This document shows positions 8,035 to 17,411 of a stretch of 64,000 nucleotides of DNA, piece after piece. The stretch is from Candidatus Manganitrophus morganii. Lineage in GTDB: Bacteria; Nitrospirota; Nitrospiria; SBBL01; Manganitrophaceae. The stretch lies in assembly GCA_021651055.1 (NCBI GenBank), contig JAJHOH010000001.1, forward strand, positions 1,798,001 to 1,862,000, in the 5' to 3' direction. A program made the position numbers and the translations under genes. Positions within the stretch are counted from its first letter, which is position 1, and each line of letters begins with the position of its first letter. The notes below the pieces were generated by a model. The model searched no databases, was not told the origin of the DNA, and was given only the letters and a program-made list of their open reading frames with translations.

Positions 8035-9279
8035 ATGAGTGATCAAAAAGATTTCAGCTTAAAAGCGATCGACCCGGAGGTGGAACAGGCGATCCGCCAG
8101 GAGGAAAAGCGCGAGGAGGAGAAGCTTATCCTCATCGCCTCCGAGAATTACGTCAGCCGCGCGGTCCTGGAAGCGCAGGGATCGATCATGACCAACAAAT
8201 ATGCCGAGGGCTACCCCGGACGGCGCTATTACGGCGGCTGCCAATATGTCGATGTGGTCGAATCGCTCGCGATCGAGCGGGCCAAGCAGATCTTCGGGGC
8301 CGAACATGTCAACGTCCAGCCCCACTCCGGCTCGCAGGCTAACATGGCGGTCTACTTCTCCGTCCTCAAACCGGGCGATACGATTCTCGGGATGAACCTG
8401 GCCCACGGGGGACACCTCACCCACGGAAGCCCGGTCAATTTCTCCGGGATGCTCTATAAAGTGGTCTCCTATGGCGTTCGGAAAGAGACCGGCCGGATCG
8501 ATTATGATGAAGTTGCGGCGACCGCCGAGCGGGAACGTCCCAAGATGATCGTTGTCGGCGCGTCGGCCTATTCCCGCATCTTGGATTTTCCGAAATTCAA
8601 AGAGATCGCCGACCGAATCGGGGCCTATCTGATGGTCGACATGGCCCACATCGCCGGTCTGGTGGCGGCGAAGGTCCACCCCTCGCCGGTTCCCTATGCC
8701 GATTTCGTGACGACCACCACCCATAAGACCCTGCGCGGCCCGCGCGGCGGGATGATTCTCTCTCTTCAGAAACACGCCAAGATCATCGACAAAACGATTT
8801 TCCCCGGCATCCAGGGGGGGCCGCTGATGCATGTCATCGCGGCCAAGGCGGTCGCACTGAAAGAAGCGCTCCGTCCGGAGTTCGTCACTTATCAAAAGCA
8901 GATCGTCGCCAATGCCGCCGCCCTTGCAAATGGATTGATCTCCCGCGGCTATCAGATCGTCTCGGGGGGAACCGACAATCACCTGATGCTTGTCGATTTA
9001 ACCAAGCAGGGAATTACCGGAAAAGAGGCGGAAGATGCGCTGGAAGCGGCGGGGATCACCGTAAACAAGAATGCCGTCCCCTTTGATGAGCGCCCTCCGG
9101 CCCAGACAAGCGGCATCCGATTGGGAACGCCGAACGTCACCAACCGCGGGATGAAAGAGAAAGAGATGGATGAAATCGCCTCCTTCATCGATACCGTCGT
9201 TCGCCATCGGAAGGACGAGCGGGTCCTGGAAGAGGTTCGACGACAAGTTCAAGCCGTCTGTAAGCGATTCCCGCACTAA
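8035..9279 (+). CDS. glyA: Serine hydroxymethyltransferase
   Basis: 414 aa, full length. The PLP-lysine motif [14 protein letters not shown], the substrate-loop segment [14 protein letters not shown] and the C-terminal [11 protein letters not shown] match GlyA. It converts serine + THF to glycine + 5,10-methylene-THF in the cytoplasm, the main one-carbon source for thymidylate, purines and the methionine synthase found at 56.8 kb. SD GAGG precedes the ATG. It lies 57 nt after rpiB and 41 nt before nrdR. Confidence 0.97.
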   Translation: MSDQKDFSLKAIDPEVEQAIRQEEKREEEKLILIASENYVSRAVLEAQGSIMTNKYAEGYPGRRYYGGCQYVDVVESLAIERAKQIFGAEHVNVQPHSGSQANMAVYFSVLKPGDTILGMNLAHGGHLTHGSPVNFSGMLYKVVSYGVRKETGRIDYDEVAATAERERPKMIVVGASAYSRILDFPKFKEIADRIGAYLMVDMAHIAGLVAAKVHPSPVPYADFVTTTTHKTLRGPRGGMILSLQKHAKIIDKTIFPGIQGGPLMHVIAAKAVALKEALRPEFVTYQKQIVANAAALANGLISRGYQIVSGGTDNHLMLVDLTKQGITGKEAEDALEAAGITVNKNAVPFDERPPAQTSGIRLGTPNVTNRGMKEKEMDEIASFIDTVVRHRKDERVLEEVRRQVQAVCKRFPH

Positions 9280-9320
9280 ACAGCGATCCATACATACTGG
9301 ACTTCAATAAGGCTCTCATC

Positions 9321-9818
9321 GTGCAATGTCCATTTTGCAGCCATCTGGAAGATAAGGTGGTCGACTCCCGCCTCAGCAAAGAGGGAGAGGTCATCCGCCG
9401 GCGCCGGGAATGCCTCCATTGCCAGCGGCGCTTCACCACCTACGAACGGGTGGAGGAGATCTTTCCGATGGTGATCAAAAAGGACGGCCGGCGCGAGCCG
9501 TTCGATCGCCATAAAATTTTTTCAGGACTCAAGAAGGCTTGCGAGAAGCGGCCGGTCAGCGTCGATCTCCTCGAAGCGGTCGTCACCCGGATCGAAAAAA
9601 AAATCCAGGAGATGGGAGAGACCGAAATCGAAAGCCGGGTCGTCGGCGAGGAGGTCATGAGGCAATTGCACGCGATCGACCAGGTCGCCTATGTCCGCTT
9701 CGCTTCGGTCTACCGGGAGTTCAAGGATGTCAATCAGTTTATGTCGGAGTTGAAGGCGCTTCTCGGAGAGCAGAGCCAGGAAAAGGCGGCCAACGGGGAG
9801 ATCAAAAACAAGAAGTAA
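9321..9818 (+). CDS. nrdR: Transcriptional repressor NrdR
   Basis: 165 aa from GTG. The N-terminal zinc ribbon CPFCSHLED...[13 protein letters not shown] (residues 3-46) is followed by an ATP-cone domain (about 49-139; [16 protein letters not shown]). NrdR senses ATP/dATP and represses ribonucleotide reductase genes. The C-terminal 25 residues are a charged extension. The gene is closed by a perfect intrinsic terminator 17 nt after the stop. Confidence 0.96.
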   Translation: MQCPFCSHLEDKVVDSRLSKEGEVIRRRRECLHCQRRFTTYERVEEIFPMVIKKDGRREPFDRHKIFSGLKKACEKRPVSVDLLEAVVTRIEKKIQEMGETEIESRVVGEEVMRQLHAIDQVAYVRFASVYREFKDVNQFMSELKALLGEQSQEKAANGEIKNKK

Positions 9819-9834
9819 CCGGTGAAAACAAAAC

Positions 9835-9868
9835 AAAAAAGGGATGGAGAGAACTCCATCCCTTTTTT
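9835..9868. terminator. Bidirectional intrinsic terminator between nrdR and hppA
   Basis: A perfect 15-bp stem (AAAAAAGGGATGGAG paired with its complement, AGAA loop) with an A tract on one side and T tract on the other. It can terminate both nrdR (+) and hppA (-). Confidence 0.92.
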
Positions 9869-9889
9869 GTTTCTCTTGATTCTCGTCTT

Positions 9890-11935
9890 TTAAGCAAACA
9901 GCAACACGCCGATCAGAACGGCCACGAGGTTGATTACCTTGATCATCGGGTTGATCGCCGGGCCGGCCGTGTCTTTGTATGGATCGCCGACTGTATCGCC
10001 GGTGACCGCTGCCTGATGGGCCGGACTTTTCTTCCCGCCGTGGTGGCCCTCTTCGATATATTTCTTTGCGTTGTCCCACGCCGCCCCGCCCGAGGTCATC
10101 GAGATGGCGACGAAAAGACCGGTGACAATGCTCCCGACCAAGACCCCGCCGAGCGCCTTCGGACCGAGGATCACACCGACGATCAAGGGGGCCAGCACCG
10201 GAATCAGCGACGGGACCATCATCTTTTGAAGCGCAGCGATCGTCACGATATCGACGCACCGGCCGTAATCGGGCTTGCCGGTCCCCTCCATAATCCCCTT
10301 GATCTCCCTAAACTGTCGGCGAACCTCTTCGACGATCGAACCGGCCGCCTCTCCGACCGCCTTCATCAAATAAGCGGCAAAGAGAAACGGGAGCATCCCG
10401 CCGATAAAGAGGCCGACCAGGACCAGCGGGTCGGAGAGATCAAAAACCATCGCCGTCCCCCCCTTGGAAACCGAGCGGGTATATTCGGAGAAAAGAACGA
10501 TCGCGGCCAATCCGGCCGATCCGATGGCATACCCTTTCGTCACCGCCTTGGTGGTGTTGCCGACAGCGTCGAGCGGGTCGGTCACATCGCGAACCTCTTT
10601 CCCCATGTTCGCCATCTCGGCGATCCCCCCGGCGTTGTCGGTGATCGGGCCGAAGGAGTCGATCGCCACGACGATCCCCGCCATCGTCAACATCGCTTCC
10701 GCCGCGATCGCCACGCCGAAGAGGCCGGCCAGCGAATAGCTGGCGAGAATCGCTCCGGCGATCACGAGCACCGGAAGGGCGGTCGACTGGAGAGAGACCG
10801 CCAGCCCGGCGATGATATTGGTGCCGTGGCCGGTCACCGACGCCCGCGCGATCTCTTGAACCGGGCTGAACTTTTTGGCGGTGTAATAATCGGTGATCAC
10901 CACCAGGGCAAGGGTCACCCCCAATCCGACCAGCGCCGTCAAATAATAGTTGATCACCGGGATGCCGCCGACCCCGTCCATGAGCCAAGCGGTCACCGGG
11001 TAGAAGGCGATCGCAGAGAGGATGCCGGTCGCGGCGAATCCTTTGTAAAGAGCCGGCATAATGCCCCCCCCCGGGCCCAGCTTCACAAACCAGCTTCCGA
11101 TGATCGTCATCAAAATCGCCACCCCGCCGAGGACCAGCGGGAAGAGAAGGGCATTCTTCGCTTCGGGGTAGAGAAGGTGGGCGAGCGCCATCGTCGCGAC
11201 CGTCGTCACGGCATAGGTCTCGAAGAGATCGGCCGCCATGCCGGCGCAGTCGCCGACATTGTCGCCGACGTTATCGGCGATCACCGCCGGGTTGCGCGGA
11301 TCGTCTTCCGGAATCCCCGCCTCTACCTTTCCGACGAGATCGGCCCCGACATCGGCCGCTTTCGTATAGATTCCCCCACCGACCCGGGCAAAGAGGGAGA
11401 TTAAGCTCCCCCCCAATCCCAACGAGAGAAGGGCCGGAATGGTTTTCTCTTCCCCGGCGATCGCGGAGGCGACGGCGTAGAATCCGGTCACGGCCAGAAG
11501 ACCCAAACTGATCAGGAGGAGCCCGGTGACCGCTCCCCCTTTGAAAGCGACCTGCAGCGCGGCATTCATTCCCTGATGGGCCGCCTGGGCCGTCCGTGCA
11601 TTGGCCCGCACCGCGACCATCATCCCGACGTAACCGGAGATCCCGGAGGCGACCCCGCCGATCAGAAAACCGGTGGCGGTCAGCAGGCCGAAATGCTCCG
11701 ACCAAATCCCGGAAACCCAGAGAAGAACAAAAAGGACCGCCGCGACAATGGAGATCGTTTTAAATTGCCGGATCATATACGCCTGGGCCCCTTCGTGGAT
11801 CGCGGCCTGAATTTTTCTCATCTCAGCGGTTCCCGCATCGAGTCTCATCACCCAGAAGGAAAGGTAGAGGGCGTAGGCAATCCCCACGCCGGCGCAGATG
11901 AGCGAGAAGAGTATGACGAACGATGTGTTCTCCAT
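9890..11935 (-). CDS. hppA: K+-independent membrane H+-translocating pyrophosphatase
   Basis: 681 aa, about 16 helices. The substrate-binding segments [13 protein letters not shown] and [18 protein letters not shown] are intact. The subtype-determining site reads [10 protein letters not shown]: Lys at the position that is Ala in K+-dependent enzymes, with Thr three residues later, which marks the K+-independent class (H+-pumping). It couples pyrophosphate hydrolysis to proton export, saving energy in biosynthesis. SD AGGAG lies 11 nt before ATG, a little far. Divergent from the two-component pair. Confidence 0.96.
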   Translation of the reverse strand: MENTSFVILFSLICAGVGIAYALYLSFWVMRLDAGTAEMRKIQAAIHEGAQAYMIRQFKTISIVAAVLFVLLWVSGIWSEHFGLLTATGFLIGGVASGISGYVGMMVAVRANARTAQAAHQGMNAALQVAFKGGAVTGLLLISLGLLAVTGFYAVASAIAGEEKTIPALLSLGLGGSLISLFARVGGGIYTKAADVGADLVGKVEAGIPEDDPRNPAVIADNVGDNVGDCAGMAADLFETYAVTTVATMALAHLLYPEAKNALLFPLVLGGVAILMTIIGSWFVKLGPGGGIMPALYKGFAATGILSAIAFYPVTAWLMDGVGGIPVINYYLTALVGLGVTLALVVITDYYTAKKFSPVQEIARASVTGHGTNIIAGLAVSLQSTALPVLVIAGAILASYSLAGLFGVAIAAEAMLTMAGIVVAIDSFGPITDNAGGIAEMANMGKEVRDVTDPLDAVGNTTKAVTKGYAIGSAGLAAIVLFSEYTRSVSKGGTAMVFDLSDPLVLVGLFIGGMLPFLFAAYLMKAVGEAAGSIVEEVRRQFREIKGIMEGTGKPDYGRCVDIVTIAALQKMMVPSLIPVLAPLIVGVILGPKALGGVLVGSIVTGLFVAISMTSGGAAWDNAKKYIEEGHHGGKKSPAHQAAVTGDTVGDPYKDTAGPAINPMIKVINLVAVLIGVLLFA

Positions 11936-11990
11936 TGTGATCTGTTCTCCTATCTATATAGTCATGAGATTCCGGGCGTCAAAACCCCAC

Positions 11991-12020
11991 ATTTTACGGA
12001 GAGATCTCATTGTTTGTCAA
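11991..12020 (-). promoter_or_regulatory. Promoter of hppA
   Basis: On the minus strand: TTGACA (12020-12015), 18-nt spacer, TAAAAT (11996-11991), giving a leader of about 50 nt to the hppA ATG. Confidence 0.6.
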
Positions 12021-12038
12021 GGCATATTCTCCTCTACC

Positions 12039-12067
12039 TTGTCAGTCAAAACGAATTCGGATAGAAT
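12039..12067 (+). promoter_or_regulatory. Promoter of the Rossmann-kinase/NarL regulator pair
   Basis: TTGTCA (12039-12044), 17-nt spacer, TAGAAT (12062-12067), 55 nt before the kinase GTG. Its -35 lies 18 nt from that of the hppA promoter, so the two could share control. Confidence 0.6.
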
Positions 12068-12122
12068 GAGGCCGTTCCGGGATCGGGATCGAGATCGATC
12101 GTATTCAACAGGGGGGAGAAGC

Positions 12123-13160
12123 GTGACGAATGTGGCGATCATCGGCGGAGGACGCGGCGGGACCTCTCTGATTGAAATCTTCTACAACGATCCGCTGGTT
12201 CGAATCGTCGGGGTGGCCGATATTGACAAAAACGCCCCCGGGATTCGCCTCGCCCGGAAGTTGAAAATCCCTGTCACGCTCGATTATCAAAAACTCCTCA
12301 AGTCAAAAAAGGTCGACCTGGTCATCGATGTCACCGGAGATAAAGCCGTCGAGGAGATCCTTCTCACCTCGCGCCGGCCGGGGGTGGCGGTCATCGGCGG
12401 GCCCTCGGCGATGTTCATGTGGCAGCTGATCGAGGAGCGGATCAAAAGCAAAGAAGAGATCGAACGACACCTGCTGGAGTACCAATCGCTTTATCGGCTC
12501 TATGTCAAAGAGGTGGAGCTTGCGATTGCAGAAGAGCGGACGCGGATCGCATGCGATATCCACGATGGTCTCGTTCAGACCCTCGTCGGGCTGAACTACC
12601 GCCTCGATTATTGCGCCGACCAGCTCAATAAAAACCCCGCCCTGACCCTTCAATCGATCCAGGAGACCAAGGCGCTTCTCAAAGAGGCGATCTCCGAAGC
12701 AAGGGAGGTCATCTTCAATCTCCGTCCGATTTACCTCGACCGCGCCGGGCTTCTCCCCTCGGTGAAAAAATACCTCAAAACCTACGAACGGCAATACCAG
12801 ATCGAGACCCATTTGGAAAACGCCGGGAATGAAGGGACGGTCCCCTTGCAGGCGAAGATTTTTATTTTCCGGATCGTTCAAGAGGCGCTGGCCAACATTC
12901 AACGGCACGCTCGGGCAAAACAGGTCTGGATCAAGCTCGACATTCAACCGAGGCGGTTGACCGCCGCCATCATCGACGACGGGGTCGGATTTGATTTCAG
13001 GCCCAACGAAGTCGATCGGACCGACTCAAACTCCTTCGGCCTCAAGTCGATTATGGAACGGGCGCGCCTCTTGGGGGGGAAAGCGGAAATCCTCAGCCGC
13101 AAGGGGCAAGGGACCCAGGTCCGGATCGAGGTTCCCCTTTCGAAGGAGAAAAGGGGATGA
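12123..13160 (+). CDS. NarL-type sensor histidine kinase with N-terminal NAD(P)-binding Rossmann domain
   Basis: 345 aa from GTG (GGGGAG SD). Residues 1-110 form a dinucleotide-binding fold like DHDP-reductase/Gfo-Idh N-domains: VTNVAIIGGGRGGTSLIEIF, then VGVADIDKNAPGIRLA (acidic end of beta-2) and KKVDLVIDVTG. A short coiled-coil joins it to a HisKA_3 dimerisation/phosphoacceptor segment (RIACDIHDGLVQTLVG, His near residue 146) and a HATPase_c domain (VQEALANIQRH; DDGVGFDF; FGLKSIMERA). There is no membrane segment, so it is a cytosolic sensor, plausibly of NAD(P)(H) redox state or a bound metabolite. The overlapping next gene is its response regulator. Confidence 0.88.
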   Translation: MTNVAIIGGGRGGTSLIEIFYNDPLVRIVGVADIDKNAPGIRLARKLKIPVTLDYQKLLKSKKVDLVIDVTGDKAVEEILLTSRRPGVAVIGGPSAMFMWQLIEERIKSKEEIERHLLEYQSLYRLYVKEVELAIAEERTRIACDIHDGLVQTLVGLNYRLDYCADQLNKNPALTLQSIQETKALLKEAISEAREVIFNLRPIYLDRAGLLPSVKKYLKTYERQYQIETHLENAGNEGTVPLQAKIFIFRIVQEALANIQRHARAKQVWIKLDIQPRRLTAAIIDDGVGFDFRPNEVDRTDSNSFGLKSIMERARLLGGKAEILSRKGQGTQVRIEVPLSKEKRG

Positions 13161-13828
13161 CCAAGATCCGGATTTTAATTGCCGATGATCACCGGGTGGT
13201 TCGGGAAGGGCTCGTCGCGATTCTCAAGAGTCGAAGCGATATGGATGTGGTGGGCGAAGCGATCAACGGCTTCGAGGTGATCGAGAAAACCAAAGCGCTG
13301 AAACCCGATGTAATCTTGATGGATATCTCCATGCCGCAGATGAACGGCGTGGAAGCAACCCGGGCGGTCCGGAAAATCTCTCCCGAGATCGGAATCGTCG
13401 TCCTGACGATGCACGATGACGATGCAACGATCTTCGAGCTGGTTCGGACCGGGGTTCACGGCTATCTTCTGAAGGATGCCGACTCTTCTGAGATCGTCAA
13501 GGCGATCCAATCGATCTACAAGGGAGAGTCGATCATTCACCCTTCGATCGCCCGGAAGATTCTGGGCGAATTTTCACAACTCGAACCCGAACAGGTCAAG
13601 AAGGCCCCCCGCCAAATGTACAATCTAAGCGGGAGAGAAGTAGACGTCTTGCGGCGGGTGGCCAAAGGGAAAACCAACAAAGAAATCGCCAGCGAGCTGC
13701 ACCTCAGCGAGAAGACCATCAAAAACCACGTCCGGAACATCTTTCACAAGATGGGGGTTTACGACCGGACGGAGGCGGCGATGAAAGGGGTTCAGGAAGG
13801 AATTATTGATTTGGAGCAGAGAAAGTAG
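13157..13828 (+). CDS. NarL/FixJ-family response regulator
   Basis: 223 aa. REC domain (1-125: IADDHRVVREG, phospho-Asp in ILMDISMPQMNG, conserved TMHDDD and LKDA Lys), then a LuxR-type HTH (about 155-215: LSGREVDVLRRVAKGKTNKE, HLSEKTIKNHVRNIF). Start ATGA overlaps the kinase stop, so the two are translationally coupled. Targets are unknown; divergent hppA is a natural candidate. Confidence 0.94.
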   Translation: MTKIRILIADDHRVVREGLVAILKSRSDMDVVGEAINGFEVIEKTKALKPDVILMDISMPQMNGVEATRAVRKISPEIGIVVLTMHDDDATIFELVRTGVHGYLLKDADSSEIVKAIQSIYKGESIIHPSIARKILGEFSQLEPEQVKKAPRQMYNLSGREVDVLRRVAKGKTNKEIASELHLSEKTIKNHVRNIFHKMGVYDRTEAAMKGVQEGIIDLEQRK

Positions 13829-13855
13829 GGGCAGAAACCCTGCCCCTACTTTCTC
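13819..13855 (+). terminator. Long hairpin spanning the regulator stop codon
   Basis: 16-bp perfect stem GAGAAAGTAGGGGCAG/CTGCCCCTACTTTCTC with a 5-nt loop; the TAG stop lies within the left arm. No clean U-tract follows. It belongs to the GGGGC...GCCCC hairpin family seen at several gene ends in this window. Confidence 0.6.
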
Positions 13856-13891
13856 ATCGGGCTTAATTAGGTCGTATACGACTTATAGGAC

Positions 13892-14194
13892 CTATGATTT
13901 TCTGACTTCAATCTTTTCTGCCAGAAGCCGTTCCCCGTCCATTTTGAACGTTACCACCGCCTTGTCGTTGACCTTCACCCCTTCCAGCAGTTTAGCCGAC
14001 GCAACAAATTGGATCGGTTTCCCCGTTTCGGCATCAACGATGGTGAAGGCCCCCTCTGAGGTCCCGATCGCCTTCACGACCCCCATGTGTTTATCGGGTC
14101 CCATCGAAGAGCAGGCCCAACTCATTCCGGCCGTCGCCGCCGAAATCGAAACGGTTAATGCCAGCGCTACCAACATCCACCCTTTCTGACGCAT
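13892..14194 (-). CDS. Small exported protein of unknown function
   Basis: 100 aa with a clear Sec signal (basic MRQKGW, then a hydrophobic stretch to about residue 25, with a Cys at WACSS but no canonical lipobox). The mature part (about 70 aa) is a small beta-rich domain: MGVVKAIGTSEGAFTIVDAE, then VNDKAVVTFKMDG and LLAEKIEVRKS, like OB-fold or DUF5666-type metal-homeostasis accessory proteins. This is an inference; I do not assign a family. A perfect SD (AAAGGAGG) precedes the ATG. Monocistronic, convergent with the regulator gene. Confidence 0.75.
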   Translation of the reverse strand: MRQKGWMLVALALTVSISAATAGMSWACSSMGPDKHMGVVKAIGTSEGAFTIVDAETGKPIQFVASAKLLEGVKVNDKAVVTFKMDGERLLAEKIEVRKS

Positions 14195-14512
14195 CTCTCA
14201 CCTCCTTTGTTTTTTTCAAATCGTATCCTTTTCGAATCGTCGAGTCAACGGTTTTTCAGGCCCGAAATGTTCTTAATAAGAAATGGCTGAGGAAGAACTT
14301 TCCCTTTTCATGAAAAAGAATTCACATCCCAGAAAGAAAATGCGTCTCCTTCGCAAAGTATTAATGCCTTACCACGTAATGCACGCTACAAACCGCGACG
14401 ATAACGATCCCTCTGTGATGGTGCGCTCCTTGCATCTATCGAGCTTGGTTATGGAAATTTATCTTACATTATCTCTGATACGTCAATCGAACTTTCTGTA
14501 GGGAGGAGACAT
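14195..14512. other. Intergenic region without a supported gene
   Basis: AT-richer than its surroundings. A 72-codon open frame at 14283-14501 has no SD and no recognisable composition, so I leave it out. The ATP-grasp SD (GGGAGGAG) lies at the right end. Confidence 0.5.
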
Positions 14513-15721
14513 TTGTCACCCAAGCCGATGCCGGCCGTGGTGCTGGGTGAGATAGGCCTGGTACGTTGTCTCGGGGAATGGGGAGTTCCTTGCGTGGTGG
14601 TCGCCTGCAACAAAGACCACCTGGCCTTTGCATCACGCTATTGCATCGAATCGGTGGTGGTGCCGAGTTTCGACCCGGACTGCCGCGAGACGCTGGAGCT
14701 CCTTCTGATGATCGGGAGAAGACTGGGAAAGTCGGTTCTCTTCTGCAACGGAGAGCCTGATTTTCTCTTCGTCTCGAAGAACCGCGACCTCCTCTCTCGC
14801 TATTTTCTGATCGATCTCCCCTCGGAAAAGCAGGCCGATCTCTTGGTAGATAAAGGGCTCTTTTACAAGATGGGGGCCGAATATGGATTTCCAATCCCAA
14901 GAACCTGGCAGCCAAACGACCCGGGCGAGCTCGAAAAGATGATTTCCGAGATCCCCTTCCCCTGCATCCTCAAACCGATGCAGCAGGTCTTCTGGAAGAG
15001 CGCCGCATTCCAGAAGCAATACGGCGTCGGGATCAAGGCGATTCAGGCAAAAGATGCGGAGACTCTCCGTAGCCTTTACCGTGATATCTGGTCGCATCAT
15101 CCGGGGGTGTTGATTCAGGAATATATCCCCGGCGGCGACGATCAGCTCTATTTTTTTGATACCTACTTCAACGCCCGCTCGGAGCCGCTCGGCTACTTTA
15201 TCGCCCGCCGGATCCGGACCTATCCGATTCATTGCGGAATCAGCACCCTCGCCGTCACGGTGAATGATCCGGCCATTGCGAAAGCGGCGCTGCGCGTCCT
15301 CCAGTCGATCGAATACCGCGGGGCCGCTCATCTCGACTTCAAACGGGACAGCCGCGACGGCTCCCCCCGGCTCCTTGAGATCAATCCCCGGTTCGGTCTG
15401 GCGATCGACCTCGGCGCGCGGGCCGGGGTCAATCTTCCGATGCGGGCCTATCTGGCACAGCTTGGACGATCGCTTCATTTCAAGGAGGATTACCGCCCCG
15501 GAATCAAATGGATCGATACGAAGAGCGACCTGAAAGCCCTTCAATGCTACCGGAAAACCGAGGAGTGGACCCTTTCCCGTTGGGCACAGTCATTTGACGG
15601 CCCCAAGATGTTCCGAATCTGGAGCGCGCGCGATCCCGGCCCGGCGCTGACCGCCACCCGGCGGTTTCTAAAGCGGCAGGTCCAAAGATGGATCGGAGCC
15701 CCCCCCGCGAAAACATCCTGA
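14513..15721 (+). CDS. ATP-grasp carboxylate-amine ligase-like protein
   Basis: 402 aa from TTG, supported by a strong GGGAGGAG SD. The order is an N-terminal pre-ATP-grasp domain (1-115), a central ATP-binding domain (CILKPMQQ; LIQEYIPGGDD) and the C-terminal metal-binding signature LLEINPRFG near residue 295. Family members join a carboxylate to an amine or thiol through an acylphosphate; the substrate is not readable. There are no biosynthetic neighbours: the next gene is convergent ilvA. The TTG start suggests low expression. Confidence 0.82.
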   Translation: MSPKPMPAVVLGEIGLVRCLGEWGVPCVVVACNKDHLAFASRYCIESVVVPSFDPDCRETLELLLMIGRRLGKSVLFCNGEPDFLFVSKNRDLLSRYFLIDLPSEKQADLLVDKGLFYKMGAEYGFPIPRTWQPNDPGELEKMISEIPFPCILKPMQQVFWKSAAFQKQYGVGIKAIQAKDAETLRSLYRDIWSHHPGVLIQEYIPGGDDQLYFFDTYFNARSEPLGYFIARRIRTYPIHCGISTLAVTVNDPAIAKAALRVLQSIEYRGAAHLDFKRDSRDGSPRLLEINPRFGLAIDLGARAGVNLPMRAYLAQLGRSLHFKEDYRPGIKWIDTKSDLKALQCYRKTEEWTLSRWAQSFDGPKMFRIWSARDPGPALTATRRFLKRQVQRWIGAPPAKTS

Positions 15722-15741
15722 ACGTCGATGAAACGAATCCT

Positions 15742-16887
15742 TCAAAGGAGGAGATAACCGAGGTGTTCCAGGCCGGCGAGGATCTCCCGATTGTGGTCGG
15801 GACCGCGCGTTTCGAGCGAAAGCTCCACGCGGGTCTCCGAAAGGGGAAGGTTCAGTGACAGGCGGTCGTGAACGATGTGGACGATATTGGCGCCGAGGTG
15901 ACCGACGGCATGGGTCAGTCCGGCCAAGGCACCCGGGCGATCGGGGATCACGACGGAGAGCCGCAGCAGCCGGCCGGTCCGGACCAGGCCCCGCTCGATA
16001 ATCCGCTCCAGAAGGGTGACATCGATGTTCCCGCCGCTGATGATCAGGCAGACCGGGCCGCGGATGCCCCGGCCGTGGTTCAGGAGGGCCGCCAGGGGAA
16101 CCGCCCCCGCCCCCTCTGCGATGATCCGCTTGTGCTCCATGAGAAGAAGGACCGCTTCGGCAATTTCTTCTTCGCGGACCGAGATGATCTGATCGAGATG
16201 ACGCTCCAGGAGCGGCCGGGTCCGGCGCCCCGGATGTTTCACCGCAATGCCATCGGCGAGGGTCGGACGGGCGGGCGCCGTCACCCCGATCACCCGGATC
16301 TTCGGGTTGATCCCCTTCACCGCCGTCCCCACCCCGCCGGCGAGTCCCCCGCCGCCGATCGGAACAAGGATTGTCGCGACCTCCGGATATTCTTCGACGA
16401 TCTCCAGCCCCAGGGTCCCCTGTCCCGCGACGATCGCGTCATCATCAAACGCATGGATCAGGACTTTCCCTTCCGCTTCCGCGATCCGCCGCGCTTCCTT
16501 CATCGCTTCATCAAAACTCTTCCCCTTAATAATTATCCTTGCGCCATAGGAACGGGTCGCCTCCTGTTTGGCGAGGGAAGCCCCTTCCGGCATGACAATC
16601 GTGGACGCGACATGCAGGGTCCGCGCGGCGAGGGCGACCCCCTGGGCATGATTTCCCGCCGACGCGGCGATCACCCCCCGGCGCCGCTCCGCCGCCGTCA
16701 GAAGGGAGAGCCGATTGGCCGCACCCCGAATTTTAAACGATCCGGTCTTTTGGAGGTTCTCCAGCTTTAGGTAAACGGGAAGCCCGGCCCGTAGACTGAG
16801 CGAGCGGGATGTCACCAGCGGCGTTCGATCGACAGAGGAGGCGATCGCCTCTCGGGCAGACCGGATCTCTTTGAGTCCGATGGACAT
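15742..16887 (-). CDS. ilvA: Threonine ammonia-lyase (threonine dehydratase) with C-terminal ACT domain
   Basis: 381 aa. The PLP lysine motif KTGSFKIRGAANRL is near residue 50, the glycine-rich phosphate loop VPIGGGGLAGGV near 175, and an ACT domain covers about 310-381 (LSVVIPDRPGALAGL). It deaminates threonine to 2-oxobutyrate, the first step of isoleucine synthesis. The short form with a single ACT domain is the catabolic/TdcB-IlvA hybrid type, so regulation may be by valine/isoleucine or weaker. The ATG at 16887 with AAAGGAGG is preferred to a longer in-frame start. Confidence 0.92.
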   Translation of the reverse strand: MSIGLKEIRSAREAIASSVDRTPLVTSRSLSLRAGLPVYLKLENLQKTGSFKIRGAANRLSLLTAAERRRGVIAASAGNHAQGVALAARTLHVASTIVMPEGASLAKQEATRSYGARIIIKGKSFDEAMKEARRIAEAEGKVLIHAFDDDAIVAGQGTLGLEIVEEYPEVATILVPIGGGGLAGGVGTAVKGINPKIRVIGVTAPARPTLADGIAVKHPGRRTRPLLERHLDQIISVREEEIAEAVLLLMEHKRIIAEGAGAVPLAALLNHGRGIRGPVCLIISGGNIDVTLLERIIERGLVRTGRLLRLSVVIPDRPGALAGLTHAVGHLGANIVHIVHDRLSLNLPLSETRVELSLETRGPDHNREILAGLEHLGYLLL

Positions 16888-16959
16888 CCCCCTCCTTTCG
16901 CGCAGTGTCAAGGTTGAAAAACTGACGCCCAATGTATCACAGATCTTTATTTCAAAAAA

Positions 16960-16987
16960 GGTGGGGTTCAACATGTTGAATCCTACC
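16960..16987. repeat. Imperfect palindrome with TTCAACATGTTGAA core
   Basis: 28-nt near-palindrome (GGTGGGGTTCAACAT followed by ATGTTGAATCCTACC, sharing the central AT), with two wobble mismatches. A similar TCAACATATTGA-centred hairpin lies after metH at 60268-60307. Located between ilvA and tRNA-Leu, it could be a dispersed repeat or an operator. Confidence 0.55.
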
Positions 16988-17031
16988 AGAAACGCTGCCG
17001 GCCTGACCCGGCGCCTTCTCTTGCGGAATGA

Positions 17032-17060
17032 TTGCAGATTGGTCTCTTCCATGATATAAT
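17032..17060 (+). promoter_or_regulatory. Promoter of tRNA-Leu
   Basis: TTGCAG (17032-17037), 17-nt spacer, perfect TATAAT (17055-17060), 50 nt before the tRNA 5' end. Confidence 0.65.
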
Positions 17061-17110
17061 CCGTTCCTCTTTTCCGATTCTAGAAGGGACCTTCCTTCGG
17101 TACAACGTGT

Positions 17111-17194
17111 GCGAGAGTGGCGGAATGGCAGACGCGCCAGACTTAGGATCTGGTGGGTCACCCCGTGGGGGTTCAAGTCCCCCCTCTCGCACCA
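17111..17194 (+). tRNA. tRNA-Leu (anticodon TAG)
   Basis: 84 nt including encoded CCA. Acceptor GCGAGAG pairs with CTCTCGC; the anticodon loop CTTAGGA sits in a CCAGA/TCTGG stem; a long variable arm and the T-loop GTTCAAGTC are present. A class II tRNA reading CUN codons. Confidence 0.95.
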
Positions 17195-17358
17195 ACTCTC
17201 GATCCACAATACACGATCGATAGACGAAGCGTTCCACCGATCTTCCATGTCGGAGGCCGTCTATCGCATAGGGGGTAAGGAAGAAGTATGGCGATCCCCC
17301 AGCGAGACCGGATGAGAATCAGTTGATACGTAAGTCGAAGCGGCGTCAGGGTAAACAA

Positions 17359-17387
17359 TTGACAATCACACTGAGCAGAGATAGAAT
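17359..17387 (+). promoter_or_regulatory. Promoter of tig-clpP-clpX
   Basis: TTGACA (17359-17364), 17-nt spacer, TAGAAT (17382-17387). One of the best sigma-70 matches in the window; the start would be about 18 nt before the tig ATG. Confidence 0.72.
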
Positions 17388-17411
17388 GGAAACGTTTTTC
17401 GGAAGGAGCGT

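Noticed and set aside
9539-11404. 621-codon frame opposite hppA and the end of nrdR
   Set aside because: Antisense of the pyrophosphatase; Asp/Arg/His-rich, no motifs.
14283-14501. 72-codon frame in the gap before the ATP-grasp gene
   Set aside because: No SD, no recognisable composition, and no conserved neighbour relation.
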